Source: Plazaster borealis (lineage: Eukaryota; Echinodermata; Asteroidea; Forcipulatida; Labidiasteridae). From it: a stretch of DNA of 64,000 nucleotides. This document shows, piece after piece, positions 25,201 to 35,700 of the stretch. Each line of letters opens with the position of its first letter. Positions within the stretch are counted from its first letter, which is position 1. Where the stretch lies: positions 22,620,822 through 22,684,821 of the forward strand of contig CM037473.1 of assembly GCA_021014325.1 (NCBI GenBank). Reading direction: 5' to 3'. The notes below the pieces were generated by a model. The model did not search any database. It saw only the letters and a list, made by a program, of their open reading frames with translations, and was not told the origin of the DNA. Position numbers and translations under genes: made by a program.

Positions 25201-28200
25201 AAAGGGCACTTCCCTTGGAAAGTCTACGGGAAGAGGCACCACAGTCAAGACTAGGGCAAAACAGGTCATGGCTTCCATTGCCTCCATGTGATTCCAGGCC
25301 TGAATGTGACCTGTCATAAAAAAATGAGTGCTTTGAAACACCTTTTGGATGTGAAAAAGCACTCAAGAACTGAGATTTTTCTTTATCGTTGTAAAGATCT
25401 GATTTATTGTTGATATAGAGGCCAAGGTCATATAGGTTTGCCCTAAATCACTGAGCCTCTTCTCAGGTTGCACAAGGTCATGAAGTGATTTGACCGTAGC
25501 ACAACGGGAAGCAACCAAAGTTCATGACAGTGCACTTACTACAGATTTGTCTATTGGTTGAACCTAAAATAATAACATATCAAGGTAATTAAATACACCC
25601 AACATTCCGTAGGGCCTATATTTTGTGCTGTATTGTATGTACAATTATTTTGTTCATTTCTTTGCTCTATGGTTGTCCAGTCTACAGTCTACACCCAACA
25701 TTCTGTAGGGCCTATATTTTGTGCTGTATTGTATGTACAATTATTTTGTTCATTTCTTTGCTCTATGGTTGTCCAGTCTACAGTTCCACTGACTGCTCTA
25801 CATGTACACACGTTCCGACAATGTTCTGATAACCCCTCGTAATTATGGTTAGGGTTAGGATTAGAAAAATACATTATGTGTCGGAACATACAAGAAGGTG
25901 TGTTAAACCTACCATCCCTTCCAAAATTCACCATTATGTACAAAGTGTATCACACACCATGAAGATAAGTGTAGAAAAGAGGGCAAATATGAGAACATTC
26001 TCAAACAATTTTGAAAACCGAAACACCTTATTTGATGAAATTTTCACTAGTTGGTTTTATTGAAATGAAAACTACTTGTAGAGGATGGAAATTAATTTAC
26101 TCATCACAAAACTATGCAGGCCTGGAATTACACGGAGGCTCCGTTGCCCCTGGTCTTGGCCTTGGTGCCCCTTCAAAACTTTCCCATGACTTAAAGATTT
26201 TTCCCAATGGAAGTGACCTTTGCAAAATGAAAATGGCCTTGCCCTTTCAAAGATGAAGTTCCAGGCCTGACTATGGTGAAATACATTTAATTGAACTACA
26301 TACGTAATCTCGACTGAAGCTTACACGCTCATCACTGAGACAATTGTGAACTTGTGTAATAAAAAATCTTCACGGTTCAACCATTGTTCAACAGTTGACA
26401 CCATAGGACTGAGACATAAATGTCCCTGTTTTGCTATGAAATAAACAGAAAATTGTTGTTCAAATTGTTTCTTATTGCTTTCATGTACATTCTGTTGTAT
26501 GTAAAGATTTGCAAACTTTAGGACAACTTAACTTTCCTATTTGCTGCCAGTAATTTCACAGACTATGGTTAAAATGTTGCTGAGTTTTGAGTACAACAGA
26601 AATGTGCTCAAAATTTAGCAAACATTTGTTGCATGATTGTGAAGAGCTGGGGAATATAGTCTGGAGCTTGAACTTCAAGAAAATGTTGTGGAGTTACTGG
26701 CAATATGTTAAAATTACTGGACTCTGCCAGTGGTTCCCTTGGAATTTGACCTGCAAGTTTGAGAGTGAGATGTGACAGAATTTACTCACAGTAGTGAAAC
26801 TACAGATGTGAAACTGACAATCAAGTGAGTAATAGGTTCCCGCTGTGAATAGAAAGTGATTCTAGTTTACAAGTGGCCCACTCAGACCATGCTCAGACTA
26901 AACACAACCAACAGACTTACACCAGCGAAATCAAGGTCCTTTGTATCCTAGGGAACTAAAACAATTGAAAGTGTAAACAATGTACACAAATGTGTAGTAA
27001 CATAGAATTGTTAGAAGGTATTGTCTTTTTTTAAAATACATACAGGGCCCAACTTCATAGAGCTGCTTAAGCACAACAAGTTGATGAAGCACAAAACAGT
27101 TATGCTTACCAGAATAAGGAAACCAGCCAAAATACCATATCACATGCACCGTTTGGGACTGGTATCCTGCTTACTTTTGCTTAGCAGAAAATTAGTCAGC
27201 ACGCCCAGGTCCTATGTCCTTTCTCTGTGGTGCTATTAAGTTATTAACTCTATTTTTTTTTAATTACTTCCCCTTCCCTGTCTTTGTTTAACTCTTTTAA
27301 AAGAAACCAACAATGGGTGTAATGTTTGTCCTTACATTTTGGAACAAAACATTCTTGGGTTTCAGTAAATTTCTCTTGGGATAAACTAACACTCAAAATT
27401 GGCATCAAGTGAGCTTTGCAACACTGTAAATTGTTAGTTGATGTTTTGAGCCATGTTTAGAAGCCATCAAGTTCGTTATATGATTTACACAAATTCCTTC
27501 AACTCAATATGTATTTATTAAAATCACAACCATGTACCATTTGAACAGATCATCATAAAGGAAGACCATTTAAGTGAATAAATAAATGGGTGCCTGGGTG
27601 GGGACAACTGTTAAAGGGTCTGAATACGTTTGGTAATTACTCACAAAATTAATGGCAATAAAAACTTACTTGGTAAGAAGTACAGCAGCTTCTGATAGTA
27701 TAAAGCATTTTGAGAAACATTTCACTTTTGAAGTACTACATGGTTATATGGAAAAGGATATCAGTTTTTATCAAAAGAAAATAGAATCTGAGAAGCGTTT
27801 CTCAGATTGTGTATTCCAGTTGCAGATTATTCTTCCTGCGAGGACATGCATGTAACTGCTCCAGATTTGAGGCAATATCTCAAAAACGCTACCACCTTTC
27901 AAAATGAAATTTTCACAGGTCAGTTTTATGGTATATATCTACAACAATATAGGATTGAAACAAACAGTGGGTTCCAATTTCCAAACGTATACAATCCCTT
28001 TAAAAAAGCCTGGGGAGTTTTTGAAATGTCAAATATAACTATTTTAAGTTCTGAACAGGAACATGCGAGTTAGTCACTTGGTTTTAGTTTCTTGATATTT
28101 ATAAAGCAGAAAGGAAGTCGGATTTGAGGGGACTGGGAATAAAACCCACATGGATTTAACCTTTTAGAGATCATTCATTTCTGTATAAATCATCACAAAA

Positions 28201-31200
28201 GGCCCAGACATTGCTAATTTTGTTCATTAGGCCTAAATTTCTTTAATCAAATTTTGTCAGTAAAAATGCCAACCCAACAGAAATAACATGAAACAGAAAA
28301 TTTAGTTTTGTGTTTAGAAATTGTATGTTAACATACTGCATTGGAAAATTTCATATCCGGACATGACCTTTACTTTGACCTCTTTGTGTGAAAAGAAGTA
28401 GGGCACACCTTGCGGCTGTTTGCGGCCGCTATGAGCTTTTTGGTAGCCGCTTGTGGCTGCTATGGTCTATAAAGGATTATTATAGGTTTTCCCTGCCAAT
28501 TTCAGCAAAAATTCGTTCAATTCATTAACATGCATTCAAATTCACGCATTTTCCTCTATCCACTCAAACTAGGGTTTCTTTTTAGCTATTAATGCATTCA
28601 ATTTCATTTTCATGCACAAATGATTTTGTTTTTCTCATTCAGATTCGTTTCAGTCATTCTACATGTACTTCATTTATAGGCATTCAAGACTACACTTTGA
28701 CCATTCTTAAGTTGAAATTCTACTACCAATTTACAATTGATAATTTAATCAAATTAAGACTCATCAAAGCGCACGTTAATTTGATGCTTGCTTGCGTTTT
28801 CTTTTTTGTTTATTGGAAATGAATTTCAACTTGTGTGCGTTCAAATTAAACATAAGTTATATAAGCTCCCTGAAATCAGATATAATACTTGCACTTCTGT
28901 TATGAAAAGGCATACATTTCACTTACATCCTGTGTTTTGTTTTTAATTGTAATATTGTTCCGCTTGCTTTTTTCCCCTTAAAGTTAAAGCATGTACCTGA
29001 TAAGTTTGAAATAAAAACTCAATCTTTTGCTATAGCCTTGAGATTGTTTGCCCTGGTATTTATGTTGTCGTCTATATGTCTGCTAATGTTCGGACCATGT
29101 TATTGTTAAAGTTAATAAATGTTTTAAAAGAAACAAAAGCTTAAAAAGATAAGGAGTCTTTATACAATTTAAAAACATATTATTTTTGTTGTTATTCCTG
29201 TGCATTTTGTTCACAGGTCATTGTCTTTTTCTGTTTATACATTTCTTCTATTCATTTATTTATATCTGAAGTTGGTTTCTTTAACCTTCAATGTTCTGAT
29301 GTGCTACAGTGTTAGGCATCTCGGCATGTTTGGCTGTAATTATACTAGTGTAGGAATGAATTCGCTTCAAAATATCTGCCTTTATAGGCAAATGTGAATA
29401 AAAAAGCACACGACCTAGAATTTGGATGCAAACACTTGGAAAATGTCAGCTCATTGATGAAATTGAATCGTTAACCAGCTCTTGCTGGAGGCTTTTACGA
29501 AATTAAATGAGTCTTGCGGCCTAATGAAATTGAATGATCTTATTTGACCAATGAATGCTAAACTGGTGAAATTAATTGAATTACTCCTTTGACTGTTCCT
29601 TTTGAGCATTCATTTTCAAATGAAATTGAATGAGTCGCGTTTTAAAATTAATGGATTTTTGTTGAAACTGGTCGGGAAAACCTTAAAGTTGCCCATCAGC
29701 AAACTTTGTGAAATTTATCATGGAGTGGACATAACTTTTTCCGACATAAAATCAATGAAATCAAGTAAATCATAAGTAATTAAGTAATTAAAATACTAAT
29801 TGTTGAGTTTGTTTTCTAGGGGAGAGGAGTTTGGCTCGCTTAGAACTTGGTTTTAAAGCAACACTTTATTCACAGGGCACTTTGAAACACAAGTCTGTCA
29901 AAAGTGATGTTGAATACTTATACAATGTGTATTGTGTAGACTATCATGTACGTGTATTGTGTGCATGAAATAATATCCGTGTACCATTATGAACAAATTA
30001 ACCTCATAAATTGCTTCCTGTTCCAATTTCAACAGCGCAAGTAATAATACATGTAGGTAAGAGGTCAATAGTACATTGTATACCATTGACTGAATTCATG
30101 GAATCAAAAGTTATAAAAGATAATATTTCACAAAAGAGGATGTGAAGTATCAAAATTTGTAAAAATAAGTGAACGGATGCTCTTAATCATGCATTTTCCT
30201 GTAATTTTTGTTCGTAGTTGTAATACATGTAGTGTATAAGAGCTTGTGATTATTGAATAATGTACATTGTGTACTGTATGAATACAATACAGTCTTACAT
30301 TTCCTCCACTGCCTCCCTTATCACTTAGAGGTGTCGTACACGTTTGGTAATGACTCTGAAAATTAATGTCAATAAAAACTTACTTGGACAGCAGCTTTGG
30401 TGGATAGTATAATGAATTTTGAGAAACTTTTCACTTCGAAGTACTGCGGTTATGGAAAATGATATCACTTTTATCCCCAAAATTTGAATCTGAGAAGTGT
30501 TACGGCCGTAACGCTTCTCAGAGTGTGTATTCCAATGCAGATTGTCCTGCGTGGACAATAACTGCTCCAGATTTTTGGCAATATCTAAAAAATGCTACCC
30601 CTGCTACCACCTTTTAAATTGAAATTTTCACAAGTTAGTTTTATGGTATATTTATCTACAACTATAAAGGATTGAAACAAACAGTGCGTTCCAATCAAAG
30701 GTGTATGATACATGATACCTACCTTTAAATACAACAACTGCCTTCTATCCTAAGGGGCCATTCAACAATTAAATTTTCGATAGAAAAAGAAGACAAGGGG
30801 GGGGGAGGGGAATACCCAACAGACTCTTTCAGATCAACTGTGCAATCTCGCTGAATGATCTATCAGTATCACAGTATCAGTCTTGTCTAGACACGTCCCC
30901 CTCATTCCAACACAGTAAAACATTGTAAAAAGTTTTGTGTGCTTGCCAATTTCCTCTTTTTGTTAGTTCTTTATAGTTGCATTTCTGATTATATGGTCCA
31001 TAAAACTGCAAAAGCCATTGAAATAGTAGACTAGTGACCAGAAAATACCTGCTTAAAAGGATCATTCATAGTGAAAGGACCCAGTAGGATAAATTTAAAA
31101 TCAGGGGCAGTATTCTTAAATCAAAATTTAAGGTGGGTCGGCGGGTCAAAATAATTCTGAAAAAGAGGAAATAAATAAAATAAGATACATGTAACAAAAT

Positions 31201-31831
31201 CGATAACATTGGTTATTCTGAACTGTGTAGTTGTACTGTGTAGTCAAGACAATGAAAACAGAAAGGTTAAATTAGTCTGTCCTCTAGGTATGTACCTGTT
31301 TGTTTTTCCGTTGTTTCACCATCATTTTACTTCGAAAGATGGTGCCGTGACAACGTCAATAAAAACACGAGTTGTTTATATTAATGTTAATACTGTCTAT
31401 TTATTGATCGAAAATATAAAGTAAGGCTTTCACTCTAAAGTTTACTTAGCAGTAGTACGACTTTAGTGAAACTTTTCACCAGTATTAAACTATTTCTACC
31501 TTCATGTTGTGTTTCCCTGAAGAAGAAAAACCCACGTTTGGAAACTGTAATAATAATAAATATAGGGCCTATAATTTAATGCTCTGTGACTGAATTGAAG
31601 TCAGCAAGCAATGTTCTCAAATCTCATTCATGTTGGTTGATATACAAATCAATTAAATTTAGAAAATAAACACAACAATCTAGCACTAGCACTGTAGCTG
31701 CACTAGCAGTTTTCTAGCAGTTTCAAGCAGAAACACGGGCATGACGGGTGTGAATACAAATACTTACAACATATCAAAATGATAAGATTTGCGAGGCTTT
31801 TCCAAACTGCTCCATTGGTAATTCTAGCCAT
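16232..31831 (-). CDS. PLPP: Phospholipid phosphatase (PLPP1/2/3-type, PAP2 superfamily), complete, six coding exons
   Basis: Integral membrane enzyme family that removes phosphate from phosphatidate, lysophosphatidate, sphingosine-1-phosphate and ceramide-1-phosphate, usually with the active site facing outside the cell or the organelle lumen. CDS exons on the minus strand: 31831-31768, 21853-21693, 20347-20004, 18612-18555, 17100-16924, 16408-16232. All junctions are GT-AG and all phases agree, giving 326 aa. Visible family signatures: CNDESIRYPYKE after transmembrane segment 1; catalytic motif C1 KFMVGRLRP (residues 139-147); C2 FPSGH (193-197, catalytic His197); C3 SRVSDYKHFWSD (242-253, catalytic His249). 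All catalytic residues are intact. Asn182 (NVS) is a possible glycosylation site in the extracytoplasmic loop. Exon 1 (64 nt) was found by its exact phase match: its leftover T plus GC of exon 2 makes Cys22. The last exon encodes AFFVSDLYF and a Ser/Thr-rich tail. Intron 1 is about 9.9 kb and intron 4 carries a minisatellite. The gene is head-to-head with the gene at 32711. Which vertebrate paralogue is closest cannot be judged. Confidence 0.95.
17325..17580 (-). pseudogene. LINE reverse transcriptase C-terminal fragment in PLPP intron 4
   Basis: Minus-strand translation contains TVPRTASTYGLRAFSVCAPK and LWNTLPVNIRN, the standard C-terminal signature of jockey/CR1-type non-LTR retrotransposons. 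It then shifts frame; this is a dead fragment. Confidence 0.75.
17583..18370. repeat. AT-rich minisatellite (GGAATATCAGAGAA units)
   Basis: About 790 bp of degenerate tandem units built on TGGAATATCAGAGAATA, with occasional GAATATGGAATAT insertions, inside PLPP intron 4 between exons 5 and 4. It is open in several plus-strand frames only because of the repeat (WNIRE/MEYQR). Confidence 0.9.
18821..19162. mobile_element. TTAA-flanked MITE, GTACAC type, in PLPP intron 3
   Basis: 342 bp between TTAA (18817-18820 and 19163-19166). Starts AGGTATTGTACACTTTTGGT, ends ACCAATAGTGTACAGGGCCT. Internal sequence matches 1884-2218. A second, incomplete MITE end (ACCAAAGGTTATACCCTGCC) abuts it on the left. 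Confidence 0.8.
19788..19982. mobile_element. hAT-like MITE (CAGAGCTGCCAAC termini)
   Basis: CAGAGCTGCCAAC at the left and GTTGGCAGCTCTG at the right are perfect inverted repeats; GATTTG flanks both sides. The inverted copy at 58424-58602 shares AATCAGGGAGATT and GAATTACATTCAACATAATA. Confidence 0.7.
21350..21630 (-). repeat. Leu-tRNA-type SINE with conserved core
   Basis: On the minus strand: GGTCAAGCGCACTGGACTC, CAGAGTGTGAGGTCGAGTCCC, GACACTTGTGTCCTTAAGCA and the core CTTCATCCTTCGGATTGG. Plus-strand relatives: 22540-23040 (interrupted), 24855-24975, 35070-35260. Confidence 0.65.
21983..22145. repeat. Recent direct duplication, period 93 bp
   Basis: GTTGAAGATGCTTGGCAATT through ATATACTGTACAGGTACAGA occurs at 21983 and again at 22076 with almost no differences, in PLPP intron 1. 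Confidence 0.85.
22540..23035 (+). repeat. Leu-type SINE interrupted by a MITE
   Basis: Left half: GTTTGGGTTCGGCTCCTGGT, CACTTGTGTCCCTGAGCGAG, ACACTTAA. Right half resumes at 22986 with TTAAGACCATTAGAATTGCT and GGATGGGATGTAAA. The intact relative at 35120-35215 reads straight across the junction. Confidence 0.8.
22630..22985. mobile_element. TTAA-flanked MITE, AGGAACRTTACAG type
   Basis: 356 bp, TTAA at 22626-22629 and 22986-22989; ends AGGAACATTACAGAA and TTCTGTAACGTTCCT inverted. Second copy at 54614-54968. Confidence 0.9.
23640..23865 (+). repeat. GTCCGCTGGCC-family dispersed repeat, second copy
   Basis: AGTGGTCCGCTGGCCAATGC, GAGGACCAGTTGAAATT, GGGCTGGCTAGTTCAGTG and TGCTGGCCAGTCACTAAAAA match 300-545 and 59495-60215. 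Confidence 0.6.
24855..24985 (+). repeat. Leu-type SINE fragment
   Basis: GAGTGGTCCAGCGGTCTAATG (A-box region), GAGTGTGGGTTTAGTTCCCAG (B-box region) and CAGGTGTGTCCTTGAGC match the SINE family at 21350 and 35070. Confidence 0.6.
25595..25786. repeat. Recent direct duplication, period 96 bp
   Basis: ACACCCAACATTCYGTAGGG through TTGTCCAGTCTACAGT occurs at 25595 and at 25691, nearly identical. Confidence 0.85.
27615..27999. mobile_element. TTAA-flanked MITE, GTATACG type, in PLPP intron 1
   Basis: 385 bp with TTAA at 27611-27614 and 28000-28003. Starts AGGGTCTGAATACGTTTGGT; ends ACGTATACAATCCCT. Related copies at 30328-30723, 43795-43960 (truncated) and 60660-61017 share AAAACTTACTTGGTAAGAAG and GAGAAGCGTT. 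Confidence 0.8.
28156..28485 (-). mobile_element. piggyBac-like MITE, second copy, diverged
   Basis: TTAACCTTTTAGAGATCATT at the left, CGGCTGTTTGCGGCCGCTAT inside and CTATGGTCTATAAAGGATTA at the right correspond in reverse order to the element at 49560-49882. Confidence 0.55.
28490..30320. other. AT-rich PLPP intron 1 sequence without recognised features
   Basis: I see no exon, tRNA-like box or repeat shared with the rest of the window. Direct repeats of CATTCAATTTCATT-like words between 28500 and 29640 are simple AT-rich drift. Confidence 0.4.
30328..30723. mobile_element. TTAA-type MITE copy, ends partly decayed
   Basis: Starts AGGTGTCGTACACGTTTGGT after CTTAG instead of TTAA; shares AAAACTTACTTGG and GCTTCTCAGAGTGTGTATTCC with 27615-27999. 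Confidence 0.65.
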
Positions 31832-32710
31832 TTATTACACACACACAAAACACACACGCTATGTGTACCGACTGTTCGCCTGTCAAAAGGTCCAGCGGTA
31901 CGGTCTGCTCTGCCTGCTGTATTCTGCCCCCGAACAACAACCTGTGACGAGTGAACTAGCTGAATGGAGCGTGTGAGAAGTCCGGGTCCGAGTGAAGTGC
32001 TTCTGAATTATTGAATACCAGTTTTGATGATGTGTTTGACGTCAACCAAGCTTCCGGTGTAATACTTTAATTCCTTCCTTCTTCTAGACCACCGCATCAA
32101 GGATGTCTTTTCGCAGTATAGGGCGAATTCCTTCAGAAAGACACCGGTGTTCACTCAACCTTGAATTGCGTGGTGTGTGTGGTATTTGTGTACGGGCTAT
32201 GGGGGATATAATGTGACGTGTGCGCGCGCTCATACCCCCCACGACGCGTCGGCAGCTGTCTTTGTTCAAAGTTACCCGATTTCCGGATTGAATTGTTTTG
32301 TTTTATAATAATTGTATTAATGTCTAAACTTGTTTTATGCAACTGTCCCTAAACAAACCCTTGCGTTTTTTTGGTCGTTCAGTTGTTGGGCAAATTACTG
32401 ATTGATGGGTGTATTAAATAATGTAATACATTTATTTCACATTATTTCAAAAAAATTATTTATTTGAGCCCTCATTGTGAAAAAAGTTCAGAAGTTAGAA
32501 GGTAATAATAATTTCCATTATTAATAAAAACATAGAAAACCAAAACTACACACGGCCCCACAGAGGACTTGGGGAAGTTTATTAATTCAGTCACTCGACC
32601 ACGGATCATTTATTCCTGGACCACCGCACCCAACGAACAGCGCGCCAAATTTGACAAGCAACAAAACTGAAAAAACCGTACCCAAACAAAACAGCCAAAC
32701 TGCACCGAAA
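31832..32710. promoter_or_regulatory. Divergent intergenic region and probable bidirectional promoter (PLPP / PIMREG-like)
   Basis: Only 879 bp separate the start codons of two divergently transcribed genes. The stretch is richer in CpG than its surroundings (for example 32215-32255). It contains GCGCCAAA at 32642-32649, an exact E2F-type site, directly followed by an AAATTTGAC stretch that loosely resembles a CHR cell-cycle element. A CA/GT dinucleotide tract at 31836-31860 lies in the likely 5' untranslated region of PLPP. Promoter function is inferred from gene orientation. Confidence 0.55.
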
Positions 32711-35700
32711 ATGGAAGGAGCACATCTTCTGTGTCATGTCATGACTCTTCGAGAGAGAAACAACAAAAGCAATGAAACATTGGTCCTAGGTTCGCCGATT
32801 GTTTCGGCAAAAGGGGAAAAGAGTTTGTTGGGTGGAAGATCAGCTCTGCAGCCGATGTCTTTGAACGCAGGCTTGATGGGTTTGGTACCGAGTTTGGAAT
32901 CCAAAGCGAACCGTCAACTTCGGTCTGTCAAACGGGCACTCGGAACATTCAAAGCGGTGAGTACTCACGGCCACATGCGTTTAAATTACAGTCATTTCGC
33001 CCCTTGATTTTATATTCTATGAAGAAGGGGGGGGAAAGTTTCCGCAGCATGCCTCCAACTTTTTTTTTAACCGGATTTCCTACATGTAATTCTTTGCCCT
33101 CTGGCTCTGTCCAGCCAGAAAAAAATAAAAAATAAAAAATAGAATTAACACTACTCACTAGAAAAATAGGCCAACGTAGACCCAAGTTAAGTCACTAACA
33201 ACACGACAGTAACGGTTCGCTACAGTATTTTTTAGACGTGTTACTGTTACAACAGCTATGCACCTAACCCTAACTGTTTTAACATTTTAACAACGCAACT
33301 ACAGTCATGACAGTCTAGTCTCTAGCACTAGAGTACACTTACATTAGATAGATGTGTAGTCTATACATCTGTTTTGTGCTAAAATTACATTACACAAATT
33401 ACGAACATGGTTAACATGGTTAATGATATGGCCTGACGTTCCAACCCTATTTACGCTTAATGTTTATAGGCCTATTGCAGATACTTTTTTTAAGCCCATC
33501 ACGAAGTGCTCAGAAAGCCTACTACTGTTCTAAAGCTGCACACCATGTGCAACCCTTAGTTTCTGTACAAGTACTCGAAACTCAAAGGTTTTCCTATTTT
33601 GTATTCAAGGGTATACAGTATTGTTGTTTCATGTGTAGGAAAGAAATGAAGAGAACATTGACTTAACATTATATTATTATTGCATTGTTTAAGTATTCAA
33701 GGCAAAAGAGGATGAAAAATAACCTACCTGTCCAAAAACCAATATAGTTTATGTGTTAAATAAAATAATTGTTATTACAGAAGATGAAAACATCTGGTAG
33801 GAAATGCCAAGGCACCAAGCGTCGTCTGCTAGATCTCACTGTCTCAGCAACCCCGCAAACACCAGAGGGCGTCCTCCGTCTAATACAATCCCCATTGCCA
33901 AACTCAACCTTTGCAACACCCAGAAACACACGACGCTATCGGGATACGGCTGTGATGGTTACCCCATACACGCCCATAGAGGGGCTTCGAAGGTCTGAGA
34001 GAATTGCAAGCAGAACACCGACCCCAATGAAGTCTGCTTCACAAACTTCAAGAAGGCAACAACCAAGAAGGTATTGCAAGGGATAAAGAAACATCAAAGG
34101 GTATGGGTTGAGGTGGGAAAGGGGTGGCGGTGCTAATGGATGGAGGGAGAAGGAAAATATGCTGTATCCGACCGCCACATTTTCACTCATTGTGACCCAA
34201 AATTCATGTAGTGTCTTATTTACTCAGATGAGGTTATATTTTTTGGGTCAAAACAAGTGAAACTGTAGTGGTTGGATACAGCACCTTGAACACCCAGCAG
34301 GGTGGATATGTGCGCATTACAAGTCTTATTATTATTATTATTAGCACTCTAACTGGGGTTCCACTAGACTGACTCTGCAAGTCTTAGAACTTTGGAACCT
34401 GTTATAGCCTTTTACACTTTAAAGCAATGTATAGTGGTAAACCAAGGTTCTTATAAATGGAAAATGTTTAGGTACATGAACATGCGCGAGTCTTGTACAT
34501 TTGGTAAGTGTCAAATCAACACTATGACCTACATGTAGAACTTGCTCGATCTGTAAATCTGTTCAAAGCAGTTCAGTTGACATTTGTAAATACTACCAAG
34601 TCCCAGAAGAAGTGCAAATTTTCAGCTGATTTACTAATTTCTCAGCTGTGCCATAGAAGGTTGAAAAACACAGTACAAAGTCTTCCTGTGCCTGGCACTT
34701 TCCTCTCTTTTTGGCAAATTGCAGTTGAATGCCTGTACTTCTCTACTGTAGTTTTTTAAAGGAATTTACAAAATGTAAAAAATTTATTCTCAGGCTTCAA
34801 ACCCCAGGACGATTCGAAGGTGAGCTCGACGGCATAACATTCCGGCTTGATGTTCTAGCAGAGGGCATGAGGATGTTTGAATCCATGGAAACTGGGATCA
34901 CAAAATCTATTGCAAGACAGGAAAGGTATGCATGAAATATTAAGGCCATTTCTATGGAAAAGTAAGGAATAAATTTAATTTCAGATGCAAGCTCTTGAAG
35001 GATATATTCAAAGTGCCTGGTAAATCATACAAACCTAAATGAACTGAGCGGGGTGATAAATATTCAAAAAGTGGTCGAGCGGTTAAGAGCACCAGAATCA
35101 AGCTCTTGTGTTCTGATTGGAAGGGTTTGGGTTCGAGTCCCAGTCTTGACACTTGTGTCCTAAAAGCAAGACACTTGACCATTATTGCTTGGTCCTTCGG
35201 ACGGGATGTAAAGCCGTAGGTCCTGAGTCCAGTAATTTTGGTATTGGGCCATTAACCCCATAACCGAACAAATCATGTGGTCTAGTGTTTAAGTTTTGCA
35301 AAAACATACTTCGAAGATTTACAACAAATGTCACTCTTTCTCTTGTGGATTTCAACAGCAACAACAGCGTGACGGAAATCAAGATAGAGTCACAGGATGG
35401 TGCAGCTAAAAAGGCACTGAGGGGAAAGCGTACCAGCAGCTTGACAAGTCTGAAGGAGAGCCTCCAGAAACGCTTGAAGAAACAGCCTTCGGATGTGGAG
35501 ATGGAAGCGACCAAGGAAAAGACACCGAAGGAAGAGACACACAAGCAAAAAGGAACCAAGAATAAGGATAAAACATCAAAGGAAAAACCTATCAAGGAAG
35601 AGTCCAAAAAGGAAAATGAAAGGTACGTAGACTGTAAAACTTATTTTTCAGGAGAATAAGTTTTAGGATTCAAGAAGAAAAAATTAATGAAAGCAAAACT

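Noticed and set aside
35182..35607. Minus-strand 141-codon open frame
   Set aside because: Antisense of exon 4 of the PIMREG-like gene; the Lys/Glu-rich coding strand creates an open, Phe/Leu-rich shadow.
35623..35658. Reading through the exon 4 donor to the TAA at 35657-35659 as the gene's end
   Set aside because: The donor GAAAG|GTACGT is good and exon 37171-37330 joins in phase and repeats the SSLxxLK motif, so splicing is the better model; read-through remains possible as a minor form.
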